This document shows, piece after piece, positions 37,807 through 46,474 of a stretch of 64,000 bases of DNA (the first letter of the stretch is position 1; each line of letters starts with the position of its first letter). Source of the DNA: Hominisplanchenecus_A murintestinalis (GTDB taxonomy: Bacteria; Bacillota; Clostridia; Lachnospirales; Lachnospiraceae); contig NZ_CALPCM010000007.1 of assembly GCF_943193015.1 (NCBI RefSeq), positions 1 to 64,000 on the forward strand, read 5' to 3'. Below the pieces are notes generated by a model that saw nothing but the letters and a program-made list of their open reading frames with translations, was not told the DNA's origin and did no database searches. The position numbers were made by a program, and so were the translations under genes.

Positions 37807-40347
37807 ATGAAAAATAAAGGGACTTCTTTGCTTTTTTCTATTATCATAGTTTTCAGTATTTTGGGAGGAGTTGTATTCTCCGTGTCGCAGAAAATATCCC
37901 GTGAAATGTCTGACTCAGCGATTCAAAATTTGAGTGAAAGCCTGGACTTGATTGAGTGTACAATCGAGGCTATTTTAAAGAATGAAGCAGAGTTCCAAAA
38001 ACTGATAGCACAGGAAACTGCAAATGAAGAAAATCCAGAGGAATATATTCGGTCTTATGAGAAAAATCAGACGATGGTAAAGATATCACTCATTATGTCG
38101 GGGAAAACGGAAGGCGTCTCTAATACGGGAGAAGTGTTTTCGGAGGGAGAATTGGAATTTTCTGCCGGAGGGTTAGAAGATGGCGTGCAGGTGTCCCAAT
38201 CGTATTTGAATTATATGGGTGCATGGGCGTATTCAATGAAATGCCCGGTCATAAAAGACGGAAGGGAAATTGCGGCGCTTTACATAGAATATATCTATGA
38301 TTCCCTTGATAAATCCCTTCCGGATGGATTTTATAATAAAAAAGCCATGTTATATATTATGGATGCACAGACAGAAAGATTCGTGCTGAAGCCGAAAGGA
38401 ATGGGAAAACGGAGCGCAGGGCATCTGAATTTGGCGGATTTTTACCGGGCGAATGACATCCAGGAGCAGGGACTGCGGACGGAAGTTGAAAAATGCCTGG
38501 AAACCGGGAAGAATATGTTGTTTTACCATAATATCCGGGATGTAAAAGCGTTGAATTATATGTGGTCGGTAAATGGGGGGAAGATTTTCCTGATTGGATA
38601 TGTGCCGCTTGAGGCGATTCAGCAGGAAGGAAGAACCGTTAATCAGAATGTTTTGGTCGTTGTTTCTGTGATGCTGATTGCATTTCTTTTGTGCTGCATC
38701 CTGTATTATTTTAACCAGAGAGAGCAAAATAAAAGCAGAAAAGAGCGGGAGGCAGAACGGGAAATACATAACAGGCAGCTTGCAGAAGCTCTGCAGGCCG
38801 CTCAGATTGCAAATAATTCTAAGACAATGTTTCTCTCCAATATGTCCCATGATATCCGCACGCCAATGAACGCTGTTCTTGGTTTTACAACCCTTCTTGC
38901 TCAGGAGGCAGAGAACCCGGCCAAGGTAAGGGAATATACAAAAAAAATCATGGCGTCAGGCCAGCATCTGCTTAGTTTGATTAATGATATTCTGGATGTA
39001 TCGAAAATTGAGAGCGGGAAAGTGGTGCTTACGTATGAAAAATTTACTTTGAACGCGCTGGTGTTGTCAGTGGATACGATTATCCAGCCAATGGCAAAGG
39101 CAAAAAAGCAAAATTTTTATGTAGAAGTTATAGGCGTTAAGCACGAGTACTTACTGGGAGATGAGATGAGGATGAATCAGATCCTTATCAATCTTCTGTC
39201 CAATGCTGTAAAATATACGCCGGAGGGAGGCAATATTTGGTTCCGCATATTAGGCATTAAGCAGCGCTCCAGCCAGTATGAACGTATACGTATTGAGGTG
39301 CAGGACGACGGATATGGGATGACGCCGGAGTATTTGGAGACGATTTTTGACGCGTTTACCAGAGCAGAGAACAGCACGACAAATAAGGTGCAGGGCACCG
39401 GGCTTGGTATGGCAATTACAAAAAATATTGTAGAGCTGATGGGGGGGACAATAGAAGTTTACAGTGAAGTGGGGAAAGGAAGCCTGTTCAGGGTTGAACT
39501 GGAGTTTCGTATACCGGAAGACCAGGCAGATGTGCAGTTTTGGAAACAGAATGGAATTGGCAGGATACTGGCGGTGTCCGGGGAGGAACAGATTTGCGGG
39601 AATATCCGAATGCTTATGAGAGATGTGGGAGTTTTAACGGATATAGCTTCTGATATGGAGGAGGCTATGCAGCAGATACGGCATAGCAGCGGGGCAGAAA
39701 AAAGTTATGATATCATTTTGATAGATTGGAATATGCCAGGCATAAGCGCGCTCCAGGCAGCGGAGCAGGTAAGGGAAGTATTGTCAGATGAGATATTTAT
39801 TTTGTTCCTGACGGCACATGATGGAAATGAAATAGGAGAAATGCATCTGGCAGACAATACAGGAATTCTTGCAAAACCATTTTTTGTATCTGCTTTTAGG
39901 GAGAAGATTTTGGAAATGCAGACGGCGTCAAAGGAGGAAGCAGGTGCAGAAAATGGCAGCAGCCTGGAGGGGATGCATTTTCTTGCAGCAGAAGATAATG
40001 AGATCAACGCGGAAATTCTGGAAGAGCTTTTGGATATGGAAGGAGCGGACTGTGAAATTGTAGAAAATGGACAGCTGGCAGTGGAGCGTTTTGAGCGATC
40101 TGCAGAGGGCGAGTTTGACGCGATATTAATGGACGTTCAGATGCCGGTTATGAACGGCCACGATGCCACAAAGGAAATCAGGGCTTTAAAGCGCAGCGAT
40201 GCAACGAAAATACCGATTATAGCTATGACGGCAAATGCGTTTGCAGAAGATGAGAAGGCAGCTTTGGATGCAGGCATGAATGCCCATGTGGCAAAACCCC
40301 TTGATATAGATTTATTAAAGAAGGTTATTAAACAATATACAAAATGA
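37807..40347 (+). CDS. Hybrid sensor histidine kinase with two receiver domains
   Basis: An 846-residue membrane kinase. TM1 (~8-27) and TM2 (~280-302) enclose a ~250-residue external sensor region of Cache/PAS-like size. A HisKA domain with phosphoacceptor H348 (MSHDIRTPMN) follows, then an HATPase domain (NLLSNAVKY, DDGYGM, GTGLGMAITK). The first receiver has D640 (LIDWNMP) and LAKPF. The second has D776 (LMDVQMP) and VAKPLD at the extreme C-terminus. There is no HPt or DNA-binding output, so the downstream target is not known. The lipoprotein begins 16 bp later and the recombinase shortly after that, suggesting that it senses through or together with the lipoprotein. GATTAGGA precedes the ATG. 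Confidence 0.93.
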   Translation: MKNKGTSLLFSIIIVFSILGGVVFSVSQKISREMSDSAIQNLSESLDLIECTIEAILKNEAEFQKLIAQETANEENPEEYIRSYEKNQTMVKISLIMSGKTEGVSNTGEVFSEGELEFSAGGLEDGVQVSQSYLNYMGAWAYSMKCPVIKDGREIAALYIEYIYDSLDKSLPDGFYNKKAMLYIMDAQTERFVLKPKGMGKRSAGHLNLADFYRANDIQEQGLRTEVEKCLETGKNMLFYHNIRDVKALNYMWSVNGGKIFLIGYVPLEAIQQEGRTVNQNVLVVVSVMLIAFLLCCILYYFNQREQNKSRKEREAEREIHNRQLAEALQAAQIANNSKTMFLSNMSHDIRTPMNAVLGFTTLLAQEAENPAKVREYTKKIMASGQHLLSLINDILDVSKIESGKVVLTYEKFTLNALVLSVDTIIQPMAKAKKQNFYVEVIGVKHEYLLGDEMRMNQILINLLSNAVKYTPEGGNIWFRILGIKQRSSQYERIRIEVQDDGYGMTPEYLETIFDAFTRAENSTTNKVQGTGLGMAITKNIVELMGGTIEVYSEVGKGSLFRVELEFRIPEDQADVQFWKQNGIGRILAVSGEEQICGNIRMLMRDVGVLTDIASDMEEAMQQIRHSSGAEKSYDIILIDWNMPGISALQAAEQVREVLSDEIFILFLTAHDGNEIGEMHLADNTGILAKPFFVSAFREKILEMQTASKEEAGAENGSSLEGMHFLAAEDNEINAEILEELLDMEGADCEIVENGQLAVERFERSAEGEFDAILMDVQMPVMNGHDATKEIRALKRSDATKIPIIAMTANAFAEDEKAALDAGMNAHVAKPLDIDLLKKVIKQYTK

Positions 40348-40363
40348 AAGGAAGAATATAAAA

Positions 40364-41677
40364 ATGAATAGGGGAAAAAATATCAAAAAACTGGCAGTCA
40401 TCTGTCTGGCGGGAATGACAGCTCTGGCTCTGGCGTCATGCGCAGGCGATACGGATCCGGGAAAGAATTTACTCATGTCGGAAGAAGAAAATGACAGGAT
40501 TGTAGATTTGTTTAGCCCTATGGAAAAAATGGAACCTGATGCCGAGAATGTAGCAAGGAGCGCGACGGATAAGACGGTCATTCTGGCAGAAGAGCAGCTG
40601 GGAGTGAAGGTGGGATATATAACTTATACGGCTGAAAATTATCAGGAAAAAACCTATGACGAAATAGCCATTGACAGAGTACGCAATAATATGGATGATG
40701 TGTATCTGCTAAATCCGGATGCGATACAGATTTTGGGCGAGGAGGGAAAGCTGCAGGATTTGTCGGGGCTGGACAGTGCAGAGAATTTGAGAGAGATTGT
40801 CAAAACAGCGAATGTTGTTGACGGCAAGCTGGTAGCGATTCCCCAGGAAGTGGTAGCATATGGTTTGTTTATTAATAAAGATATGTTTGATAAATATCAT
40901 CTTGAACTGCCGGAAACGCCGGAAGATTTTCTGGAATGCTGCCGGGTATTCAAGGAAAATGGAATCGATACGCCGATTGGCGCGAACCGCTGGTGGCTGG
41001 AGAACTTTGTGTTTGCACAGGCGTATGCGGACTTGTATAATGGAGGGAATACAGAGGCAGAAGTAGAGGCGTTGAACCGGGGAGAGAGCAAGTACAGCGA
41101 TTATATGCGTCCGGCGTTTGAATTTCTTCAGGAGCTGATTGACTGTGGTTATATTGATGCGCAGAAGGCTTCTGTCAGCGAGGCAATTGAAGGGGAAGGA
41201 GAAGATTTCCTGGCACAGAAGACGCCGATTGTAATGGCATACTGGGGAGCGGCAAATACGGAGACTGCTTACGGGAAAACAGATTTTGAGCTGCAGGTCA
41301 TAGGATTTCCGAGTCATCGGGGACAGATGCCGGTTGTGCCTATGACCGGGTACGCAGTGAGTATAGATGCGGAGCATAAGGAGGACGCACTGCGCACAAT
41401 AGATGTGATGGTTTCCGATGAAGCTCTTCAAATCTATGCAGAGACAAATAAGGTAATCTCACCTTCTAAAAATGTTGAAGTAGACTGTATTCCTGCGTTA
41501 AAGTCCTTGAATGAGAAGATTAAAGAGAATGTTTACGTTCTTGGCTCCAATGCAGGAATGAAGGTAGAACAGTGGGGGAATACATGCCTGATTGTGCGTA
41601 AGCTGTTAAACGGTTCGACAGTGGATGAATGTATGGCGGAATTTGATAAATTGCAGGAGGAATCTCTGCGTAAATAG
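40364..41677 (+). CDS. Extracellular solute-binding lipoprotein (sugar-type, family 1-like)
   Basis: A 437-residue lipoprotein. The signal ends in the lipobox LALASC (C near residue 26). The mature part has the two-lobed binding-protein pattern (VYLLNPDAIQILGEEGKLQDLSG, VAIPQEVVAYGLFINKDMFD, TPIVMAYWGAANTE). Such proteins normally deliver a sugar to an ABC importer, but the element has no permease and the host transporter it interrupts is of another family. Its placement between kinase and recombinase suggests a receptor subunit for the kinase. GAAAGGAAG precedes the ATG. Confidence 0.88.
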   Translation: MNRGKNIKKLAVICLAGMTALALASCAGDTDPGKNLLMSEEENDRIVDLFSPMEKMEPDAENVARSATDKTVILAEEQLGVKVGYITYTAENYQEKTYDEIAIDRVRNNMDDVYLLNPDAIQILGEEGKLQDLSGLDSAENLREIVKTANVVDGKLVAIPQEVVAYGLFINKDMFDKYHLELPETPEDFLECCRVFKENGIDTPIGANRWWLENFVFAQAYADLYNGGNTEAEVEALNRGESKYSDYMRPAFEFLQELIDCGYIDAQKASVSEAIEGEGEDFLAQKTPIVMAYWGAANTETAYGKTDFELQVIGFPSHRGQMPVVPMTGYAVSIDAEHKEDALRTIDVMVSDEALQIYAETNKVISPSKNVEVDCIPALKSLNEKIKENVYVLGSNAGMKVEQWGNTCLIVRKLLNGSTVDECMAEFDKLQEESLRK

Positions 41678-41705
41678 TTATCGTAAACTGTGCGGGAGGT
41701 GGAGT

Positions 41706-43346
41706 ATGCGGATATTTATATACAGCAGAAAATCCAAATGGACAGGACGCGGAGAGAGCATCGAAAATCAGGTGCAAATGTGCCGGGACTATATAGAATC
41801 TTATGTTCCGGGGGCAGACCGGGCGGAAATCCGTGTATTTGAGGATGAGGGATATTCCGGAAAAAACGTAAAAAGGCCGGAATTCCAGAAGATGATGGCA
41901 GAAATTAAGAAAGGAAGATGCAGTTATCTGGTTTGTTATAAGCTAGACCGCCTTGGAAGAAATATTATAGATATTGCGGGCCTGGTGGAAGAATTGAACA
42001 ATTTGAAAGTATCTTTTATTAGCATTAAAGAAAACTTTGATACTTCTACGCCGCTGGGAAAAACTATGCTGTATATTGCAGGAATTTTTGCACAGATGGA
42101 ACGGGAACAGATAGCGGAGCGTGTCAAAGACAATATGGTTATGCTTGCGAAGAGCGGAAGATGGCTGGGAGGGAATACCCCTCTCGGCTTCTTTTCTCAA
42201 AAGGATGAAAAGATACAGATAAATGATAAAATAAAGACTTCCTACAGGCTGGCTGAAAATCCGCAGGAAATGATAACGGTGCGCTTTATTTTTCGGGAAT
42301 ATCTGGAAAAGCAGTCTTTGGCAAAGGTCGTAGAGTATTTCCTGAGGAATGGCATACAGACAAAACGCGGAAAAGAGTACACGCCAACGGCAGTGAGAGA
42401 CATTTTATCAAATCCCGTATACTGTATGGCAGATGAAGCAGCATATGGCTATTTCGAATCTATGGGATGCCAGATGTGCTTTTCGAAGGAGGAAGCAGAC
42501 GGGAGGCATGGGATCATCGCGTATGCGAAAACATCGTCCGCTTCATATAAAAATAAAGATAATCCCCCAGAGGCGTGGATTATTGCAATGGGAAAGCACA
42601 AAGGGGAAATTCCGGGGGCGGAATTTGAGAGGGTCCAAAAACTGCTGGGGGCCAATAGACAAAAAGGGGAAGCATGCCGGAAGGTGAGAAATGAGGTGGC
42701 GCTTTTATCAGGAATCCTTTTTTGTACATGTGGGCATGCGATGCGCCCCAAATATTATAGTGCGAAGCAGGTGACAAATGAAGGGGAGCGGAAATTTTCT
42801 TATCTGTGTCCCTATAAAGATGCTACACACAGTGAAAAATGCAGTGTGGAAAATGTTCCCGGAAATGATTTGGACTTTCTGGTGTGCAGAGAGCTGTTCC
42901 GGCATGCCCGGCCCGATTGGCGGGTGAGGGAGATGCTGGATAAGCTGGGAAATGAATTTGAAAAGGGCGAGGGCTATTTGGCTGGCAAAGGGGATTTGCA
43001 GAGGCAGGCGCTGGAGGAAAAGGAGCAAGGCATCAAAAACCTGCTTGCGGCTATAAAGAAGCCGGGAAGAAGCGAGGCATTTATTGCATATGCAGATGAA
43101 GAAATCGCAAAACTTAGCAAAGAGTGTGAGGAATTGAAAAAGCATATAAAAAGCGGTGGAGACGGGGAGGAAACGCCGGTTCGTGAAAAATGCCGGGCAG
43201 ATTTGCTTGTGGGGCAGTTGGATTCTTTTGAAAAAGCATTTCAGATGCTTACCGTTCCAAAGAAGAGAGAGTATCTCCGTATGCTGCTGGATCAAGTAGT
43301 ATGGGATGGGGAAAAGGCGCAGATTTTTCTACATGGGAGCCGTTGA
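41706..43346 (+). CDS. Large serine recombinase (integrase/excisionase of the element)
   Basis: A 546-residue site-specific recombinase. The resolvase-type catalytic domain has nucleophile S10 in IYSRKS, then ESIENQ, YKLDRLGRN and the long E helix (MEREQIAERVKDNM). A 'recombinase' domain (TPLGFF, YLEKQSLAKVVEYF) and a zinc ribbon (C340, C342, then CP and KC pairs) follow, with a coiled coil before the C-terminus. Family members (TnpX/TndX, phage integrases) join attP and attB by a 2-bp staggered cut. ATG 41706 has GGGAGGTGGAG; the frame open from 41625 overlaps the lipoprotein gene. The att site lies 27-32 bp beyond its stop, as is usual for such integrases. Confidence 0.93.
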   Translation: MRIFIYSRKSKWTGRGESIENQVQMCRDYIESYVPGADRAEIRVFEDEGYSGKNVKRPEFQKMMAEIKKGRCSYLVCYKLDRLGRNIIDIAGLVEELNNLKVSFISIKENFDTSTPLGKTMLYIAGIFAQMEREQIAERVKDNMVMLAKSGRWLGGNTPLGFFSQKDEKIQINDKIKTSYRLAENPQEMITVRFIFREYLEKQSLAKVVEYFLRNGIQTKRGKEYTPTAVRDILSNPVYCMADEAAYGYFESMGCQMCFSKEEADGRHGIIAYAKTSSASYKNKDNPPEAWIIAMGKHKGEIPGAEFERVQKLLGANRQKGEACRKVRNEVALLSGILFCTCGHAMRPKYYSAKQVTNEGERKFSYLCPYKDATHSEKCSVENVPGNDLDFLVCRELFRHARPDWRVREMLDKLGNEFEKGEGYLAGKGDLQRQALEEKEQGIKNLLAAIKKPGRSEAFIAYADEEIAKLSKECEELKKHIKSGGDGEETPVREKCRADLLVGQLDSFEKAFQMLTVPKKREYLRMLLDQVVWDGEKAQIFLHGSR

Positions 43347-43349
43347 ATT

Positions 43350-43395
43350 GTTTCCGTTATTGGCACATCGCATTACCGCAGCCGCTAGGGCCGAC
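43350..43395. other. Right attachment site (attR) of the integrated element
   Basis: Element arm motifs GTTTCCG (43350-43356), TGGCA (43361-43365) and CATCG (43366-43370) lead into the core TTACCG (43373-43378). The host codons for the first half of Walker A follow. The total inner-to-outer arm span is 21 bp, the same as at the left end. Confidence 0.8.
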
Positions 43396-43512
43396 GACGG
43401 CAATAAATTCCCCATCGTTGACGGAGAAGGATATATTTGATAAGGCTTGGGTTTCGCCGTTTATGCTGTGGTATGCGTAATGGATATCACGGAGTTCCAA
43501 TAATGGCTCCAT
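43357..43512 (-). pseudogene. ABC transporter ATP-binding protein, N-terminal part (split by mobile element)
   Basis: ATG 43512, preceded by AGGAGGT on the minus strand, opens an ATPase N-terminus: MEPLLELRDIHYAYHS, then ALSNISFSVNDGEF and the first half of Walker A, GPSGCG (last host codon at 43377-43375). The frame then crosses into the element, adds NAMCQ and stops at 43359-43357. The remainder of the gene lies 5969 bp away on the same strand and in the same frame. This fragment alone cannot function. It marks the original start of the transporter operon, divergent from queH. Confidence 0.93.
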
Positions 43513-43617
43513 AGATGAATACCTCCTGAACCATAGAGCTTCTTTTCTGCTTTATAGTATGGAAAAAAGAAGAAAAAGGTGATTATGTATTAAATAACGA
43601 AAGGAAGGGAGAATTGC

Positions 43618-44226
43618 ATGAATAGAAATTATCAAAAAGAACTGGATAACATTATAGCGGGACACGGACAGCGCCGGGAGGCGCCGACGCTTTTTCTACA
43701 CAGTTGCTGTGCGCCGTGCAGCAGCTACGTGCTGGAGTATCTCTCGGCATTTTTCAGGATTACCGTTTTTTATTATAATCCGAATATTTATCCTGCGGAG
43801 GAATATGAGAAACGGGTGGAGGAGCAGAAGAATCTGATAGAAAGGCTGCCGTCCGTATATCCCATAGAGTTTGTGGAAGGAGCTTATGACAAAGAGCGTT
43901 TTTATGAAATGGCGAGAGGGCTGGAGCAGGTTTCGGAAGGCGGGGAGCGCTGTTTCCGGTGTTATGAGCTGCGGCTGCGTGAGACAGCGAGGCTGGCAGC
44001 GGAGAGAGGATTTGACTATTTCACGACGACACTGACGATTAGCCCTTTGAAAAATGCGGCGAAATTAAATGAAATCGGCGGACTGCTGGGGGAGGAATAC
44101 CAGACGGTCTGGCTGCCGTCGGATTTTAAGAAGAAGAACGGCTATAAGCGCTCGATCGAATTGTCAAAAGAATATAACCTTTACCGGCAGGATTACTGCG
44201 GGTGTGTCTTTTCTGTCAACAGGTAG
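43618..44226 (+). CDS. queH: Epoxyqueuosine reductase QueH
   Basis: A 202-residue enzyme of the QueH (former DUF208) family, which reduces epoxyqueuosine to queuosine in tRNA as a non-homologous replacement of QueG. The cysteine clusters that hold the metal centres are present: HSCCAPCS (C30, C31, C34), RCFRCYELR in the middle and DYCGC near the C-terminus. GGAAGGGAGAATTGC precedes the ATG. It is divergent from the interrupted ABC transporter operon and stands immediately beyond the mobile element. Confidence 0.93.
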   Translation: MNRNYQKELDNIIAGHGQRREAPTLFLHSCCAPCSSYVLEYLSAFFRITVFYYNPNIYPAEEYEKRVEEQKNLIERLPSVYPIEFVEGAYDKERFYEMARGLEQVSEGGERCFRCYELRLRETARLAAERGFDYFTTTLTISPLKNAAKLNEIGGLLGEEYQTVWLPSDFKKKNGYKRSIELSKEYNLYRQDYCGCVFSVNR

Positions 44227-44325
44227 CCAAAAGGTTCGGCGGCTTACCGATAACGTTTACACTTTGTTGAATATTTAAGGCCGGGGGTGTGGTACAATGA
44301 ATAAAATGGGAGGGGAGTGCGGACA

Positions 44326-44985
44326 GTGAAGAACAAAATATTGGTTATCGAGGATGATACTGCAATTTCAGATTTAATATGCATGAATCTGACGGTGGCA
44401 GGCTATGAGGTGTTGGCGGTTTTTGACGGGGACAAGGCGGAGGACGCCGTTTTGGAAAAAGGGCCGTTTGACATGGCGCTGCTGGATGTGATGCTGCCGG
44501 GAAAGGACGGGTTTGAGCTGATGGAGACGATGAAAGCCCATGATATTCCGGTCATTTATCTGACGGCGAAAGCGGATGTAGGTTCGAAGATTAAGGGGCT
44601 TCGGGCAGGCGCTGAGGATTATATAGTGAAGCCTTTTGAGATTCTGGAGCTTCTGGTACGTGTGGAGAAGGTGCTAGAGCGTACCGGGAAACAGAAAGAC
44701 GTACTGGAAATCGGGGACGTGCAGATACAGCTATCCAAGCACCAGGTTACAAAAAAGGGAAAGACAGTGGGGCTTAAACCTCTGGAATATGATTTGCTGG
44801 TGCTGCTGGCGAAGAATAAGAACGTGGCGTTTTCCAGGGATCAGCTTTTGAATCAGGTGTGGGGCAGCGACTTTTTAGGGGAGACGAGAACGATCGATGT
44901 GCATATCGGGCAGCTTCGGAAAAAGCTGGGGCTGTCAGGCGTCATCAAGACGATTCCGAAAATCGGATACAGGCTGGAGGACTAA
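44326..44985 (+). CDS. OmpR/PhoB-family response regulator
   Basis: A 219-residue two-component regulator. The receiver has E9-D10-D11, phosphoacceptor D54 (LLDVMLPG), the T and K of IYLTAK and VKPFE. The C-terminal winged helix (KPLEYDLLVLLAKN ... TRTIDVHIGQLRKKLG) binds DNA. I choose GTG 44326 (MKNKILVIED) because the GGGAGGGG site is correctly spaced for it, whereas GTG 44317 overlaps that site. The cognate kinase follows after 60 bp. Confidence 0.93.
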   Translation: MKNKILVIEDDTAISDLICMNLTVAGYEVLAVFDGDKAEDAVLEKGPFDMALLDVMLPGKDGFELMETMKAHDIPVIYLTAKADVGSKIKGLRAGAEDYIVKPFEILELLVRVEKVLERTGKQKDVLEIGDVQIQLSKHQVTKKGKTVGLKPLEYDLLVLLAKNKNVAFSRDQLLNQVWGSDFLGETRTIDVHIGQLRKKLGLSGVIKTIPKIGYRLED

Positions 44986-45045
44986 CAGCGGTATAATTTC
45001 AGAAAGCGGCGCGCGAAGGGGCAGAGGGCCGGACAGGGAATTGTT

Positions 45046-46467
45046 ATGAAGTTATGGAAAAAGCTTTCGATGCTGGCAGTGCTTGCGATACTGGCTGCCA
45101 CCGGGATTTTTGGCGGGACAGTACTTTACCAGACGGCAAATTATAATATCAGCCAGACGATTTCTAATTATCAGGGGCAGGTAACGAGCACCGCCTATGT
45201 GCTGGAACAGGAAATCAGGAATAACGCGCCCCAGGGTTTTGGGGATGAGACGAACAAGTCTTTCCTGCAGTATACGCTGCGTAAACATGGCGGAACGGAT
45301 TATATGCTGTTCAGGAACGGGAAACTGGCCGGGAACTTGACAAATTATGATGTGGCGGGGCAGGGAACGATGCCGGAGTGGACGATGAAACAGGCAAAAT
45401 ATGTTATCCAGAGGACGGACGGGCATCATATCCTGATTATGGGAAAGCAGTTTGCTTCTTCGGGAGAGGGCATATATGATTTGGTTCTGGTGCGTGATAT
45501 TTCGCAGATTTATGATGATATCCAGGATCAGGTATGGATGCTTCTGCTTGTCTACGCAGGAGTTACGGCGCTTGCAATCAATATGATTTTCTGGGTGACG
45601 AAGCGTCTGCTGCGTCCGCTCAATGAGCTGCAGTGGACGGCGACCCTGATAAGCGAGGGGGATTTCCGGCGGCGCGTGCAGGTGCGGACGAATGATGAGG
45701 TAGGCAAGGTAGCGGAAGTATTTAACCAGATGGCAGACAGGGTAGAGCGGCAGGTGGAGGAGTTGGAAGAGGTGTCCGAGCGCAGAAAGCAGCTGCTGGG
45801 AAGCCTGACACATGAGCTAAAAACGCCGATGACGTCCATCATCGGTTATTCTGATACGCTGCTCCATGTGAAAATCAGCAAGGAGCAGCAGAAGAGAGCG
45901 CTGGAGTATATTAATGCCGAATGTAAGCGGCTGGAGCGGCTTTCCGGTAAGATGATGAGCCTGGTGGGGATGTATGACAATGAAATGATTCATTTTGAAG
46001 AATATCCGGTACAGGAGCTGCTAAACCGGGTGGAGGCTCTGGAAAGGTATCATGTGGCTGAACATAAGATGCAGCTTGTCATGACCTGCGCAGTGGGAAC
46101 AGTACCTATGGATGTAGACTTGATGGAAAGCCTGCTGGTGAACCTGATTGACAATGCCATCAAAGCTTCCGGGGAAGGGGATACGATCGATGTTCTGGCG
46201 GTGAATAACAGGATTACCGTCCGCGACTGGGGAAAAGGTATCCCGCCTGAAGAAATACCGAAGATTACGGAGGCATTTTATATGGTAGATAAATCCCGGA
46301 GCCGCAAGGTGGGCGGTATCGGGCTGGGGCTTGCCTTGTGCAAAAAGATTGCGGAGCTGCATTACGGACATTTGGAGATAGAGAGCCGGCTGGATGCGGG
46401 CACGTCTATCAGCATGGTATTTGACAGGATGAAGAATATGGACGGCAGCCAGGAGGAGATGGGGTAA
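45046..46467 (+). CDS. Membrane sensor histidine kinase
   Basis: A 473-residue kinase. It has TM1 (~8-28), an extracellular region of ~135 residues, TM2 (~165-187) and a HAMP domain (RPLNELQWTATLISEGDF). The HisKA box has H256 (LTHELKTPM), and the HATPase domain has NLIDNAIKA, DWGKG and GIGLGLALCKK. It partners the preceding regulator. A lipoprotein gene follows after 7 bp and is probably part of the same signalling operon, possibly a ligand sensor or regulator of the kinase. Confidence 0.93.
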   Translation: MKLWKKLSMLAVLAILAATGIFGGTVLYQTANYNISQTISNYQGQVTSTAYVLEQEIRNNAPQGFGDETNKSFLQYTLRKHGGTDYMLFRNGKLAGNLTNYDVAGQGTMPEWTMKQAKYVIQRTDGHHILIMGKQFASSGEGIYDLVLVRDISQIYDDIQDQVWMLLLVYAGVTALAINMIFWVTKRLLRPLNELQWTATLISEGDFRRRVQVRTNDEVGKVAEVFNQMADRVERQVEELEEVSERRKQLLGSLTHELKTPMTSIIGYSDTLLHVKISKEQQKRALEYINAECKRLERLSGKMMSLVGMYDNEMIHFEEYPVQELLNRVEALERYHVAEHKMQLVMTCAVGTVPMDVDLMESLLVNLIDNAIKASGEGDTIDVLAVNNRITVRDWGKGIPPEEIPKITEAFYMVDKSRSRKVGGIGLGLALCKKIAELHYGHLEIESRLDAGTSISMVFDRMKNMDGSQEEMG

Positions 46468-46474
46468 GGAAAAT

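Larger units (their letters stand above)
37404..43378 (+). mobile_element. 5969-bp large-serine-recombinase integrative element inside an ABC ATPase gene
   Basis: The element is bounded by TTACCG at 37404-37409 and 43373-43378 and splits the Walker A codons of a minus-strand ATPase gene. All its genes are on the plus strand: a 67-residue ORF, a hybrid histidine kinase, a solute-binding lipoprotein and, at the right end, a large serine recombinase. Joining the two ends yields a 48-bp dyad: GTTTCCG/CGGAAAC outer arms, TGGCA/TGCCA middle arms and CATCG/CGATG inner arms around CATTAC. Outer and inner arms are equidistant from a central TT, which is also present in the host site. No transfer, replication, phage or transposase genes are seen. 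By eye it is more AT-rich than its flanks. Confidence 0.92.

Noticed and set aside
37404..43378. Prophage, ICE or IS interpretation of the element
   Set aside because: No structural phage, conjugation, replication or DDE transposase genes are present. A large serine recombinase with att sites is the only mobility function.
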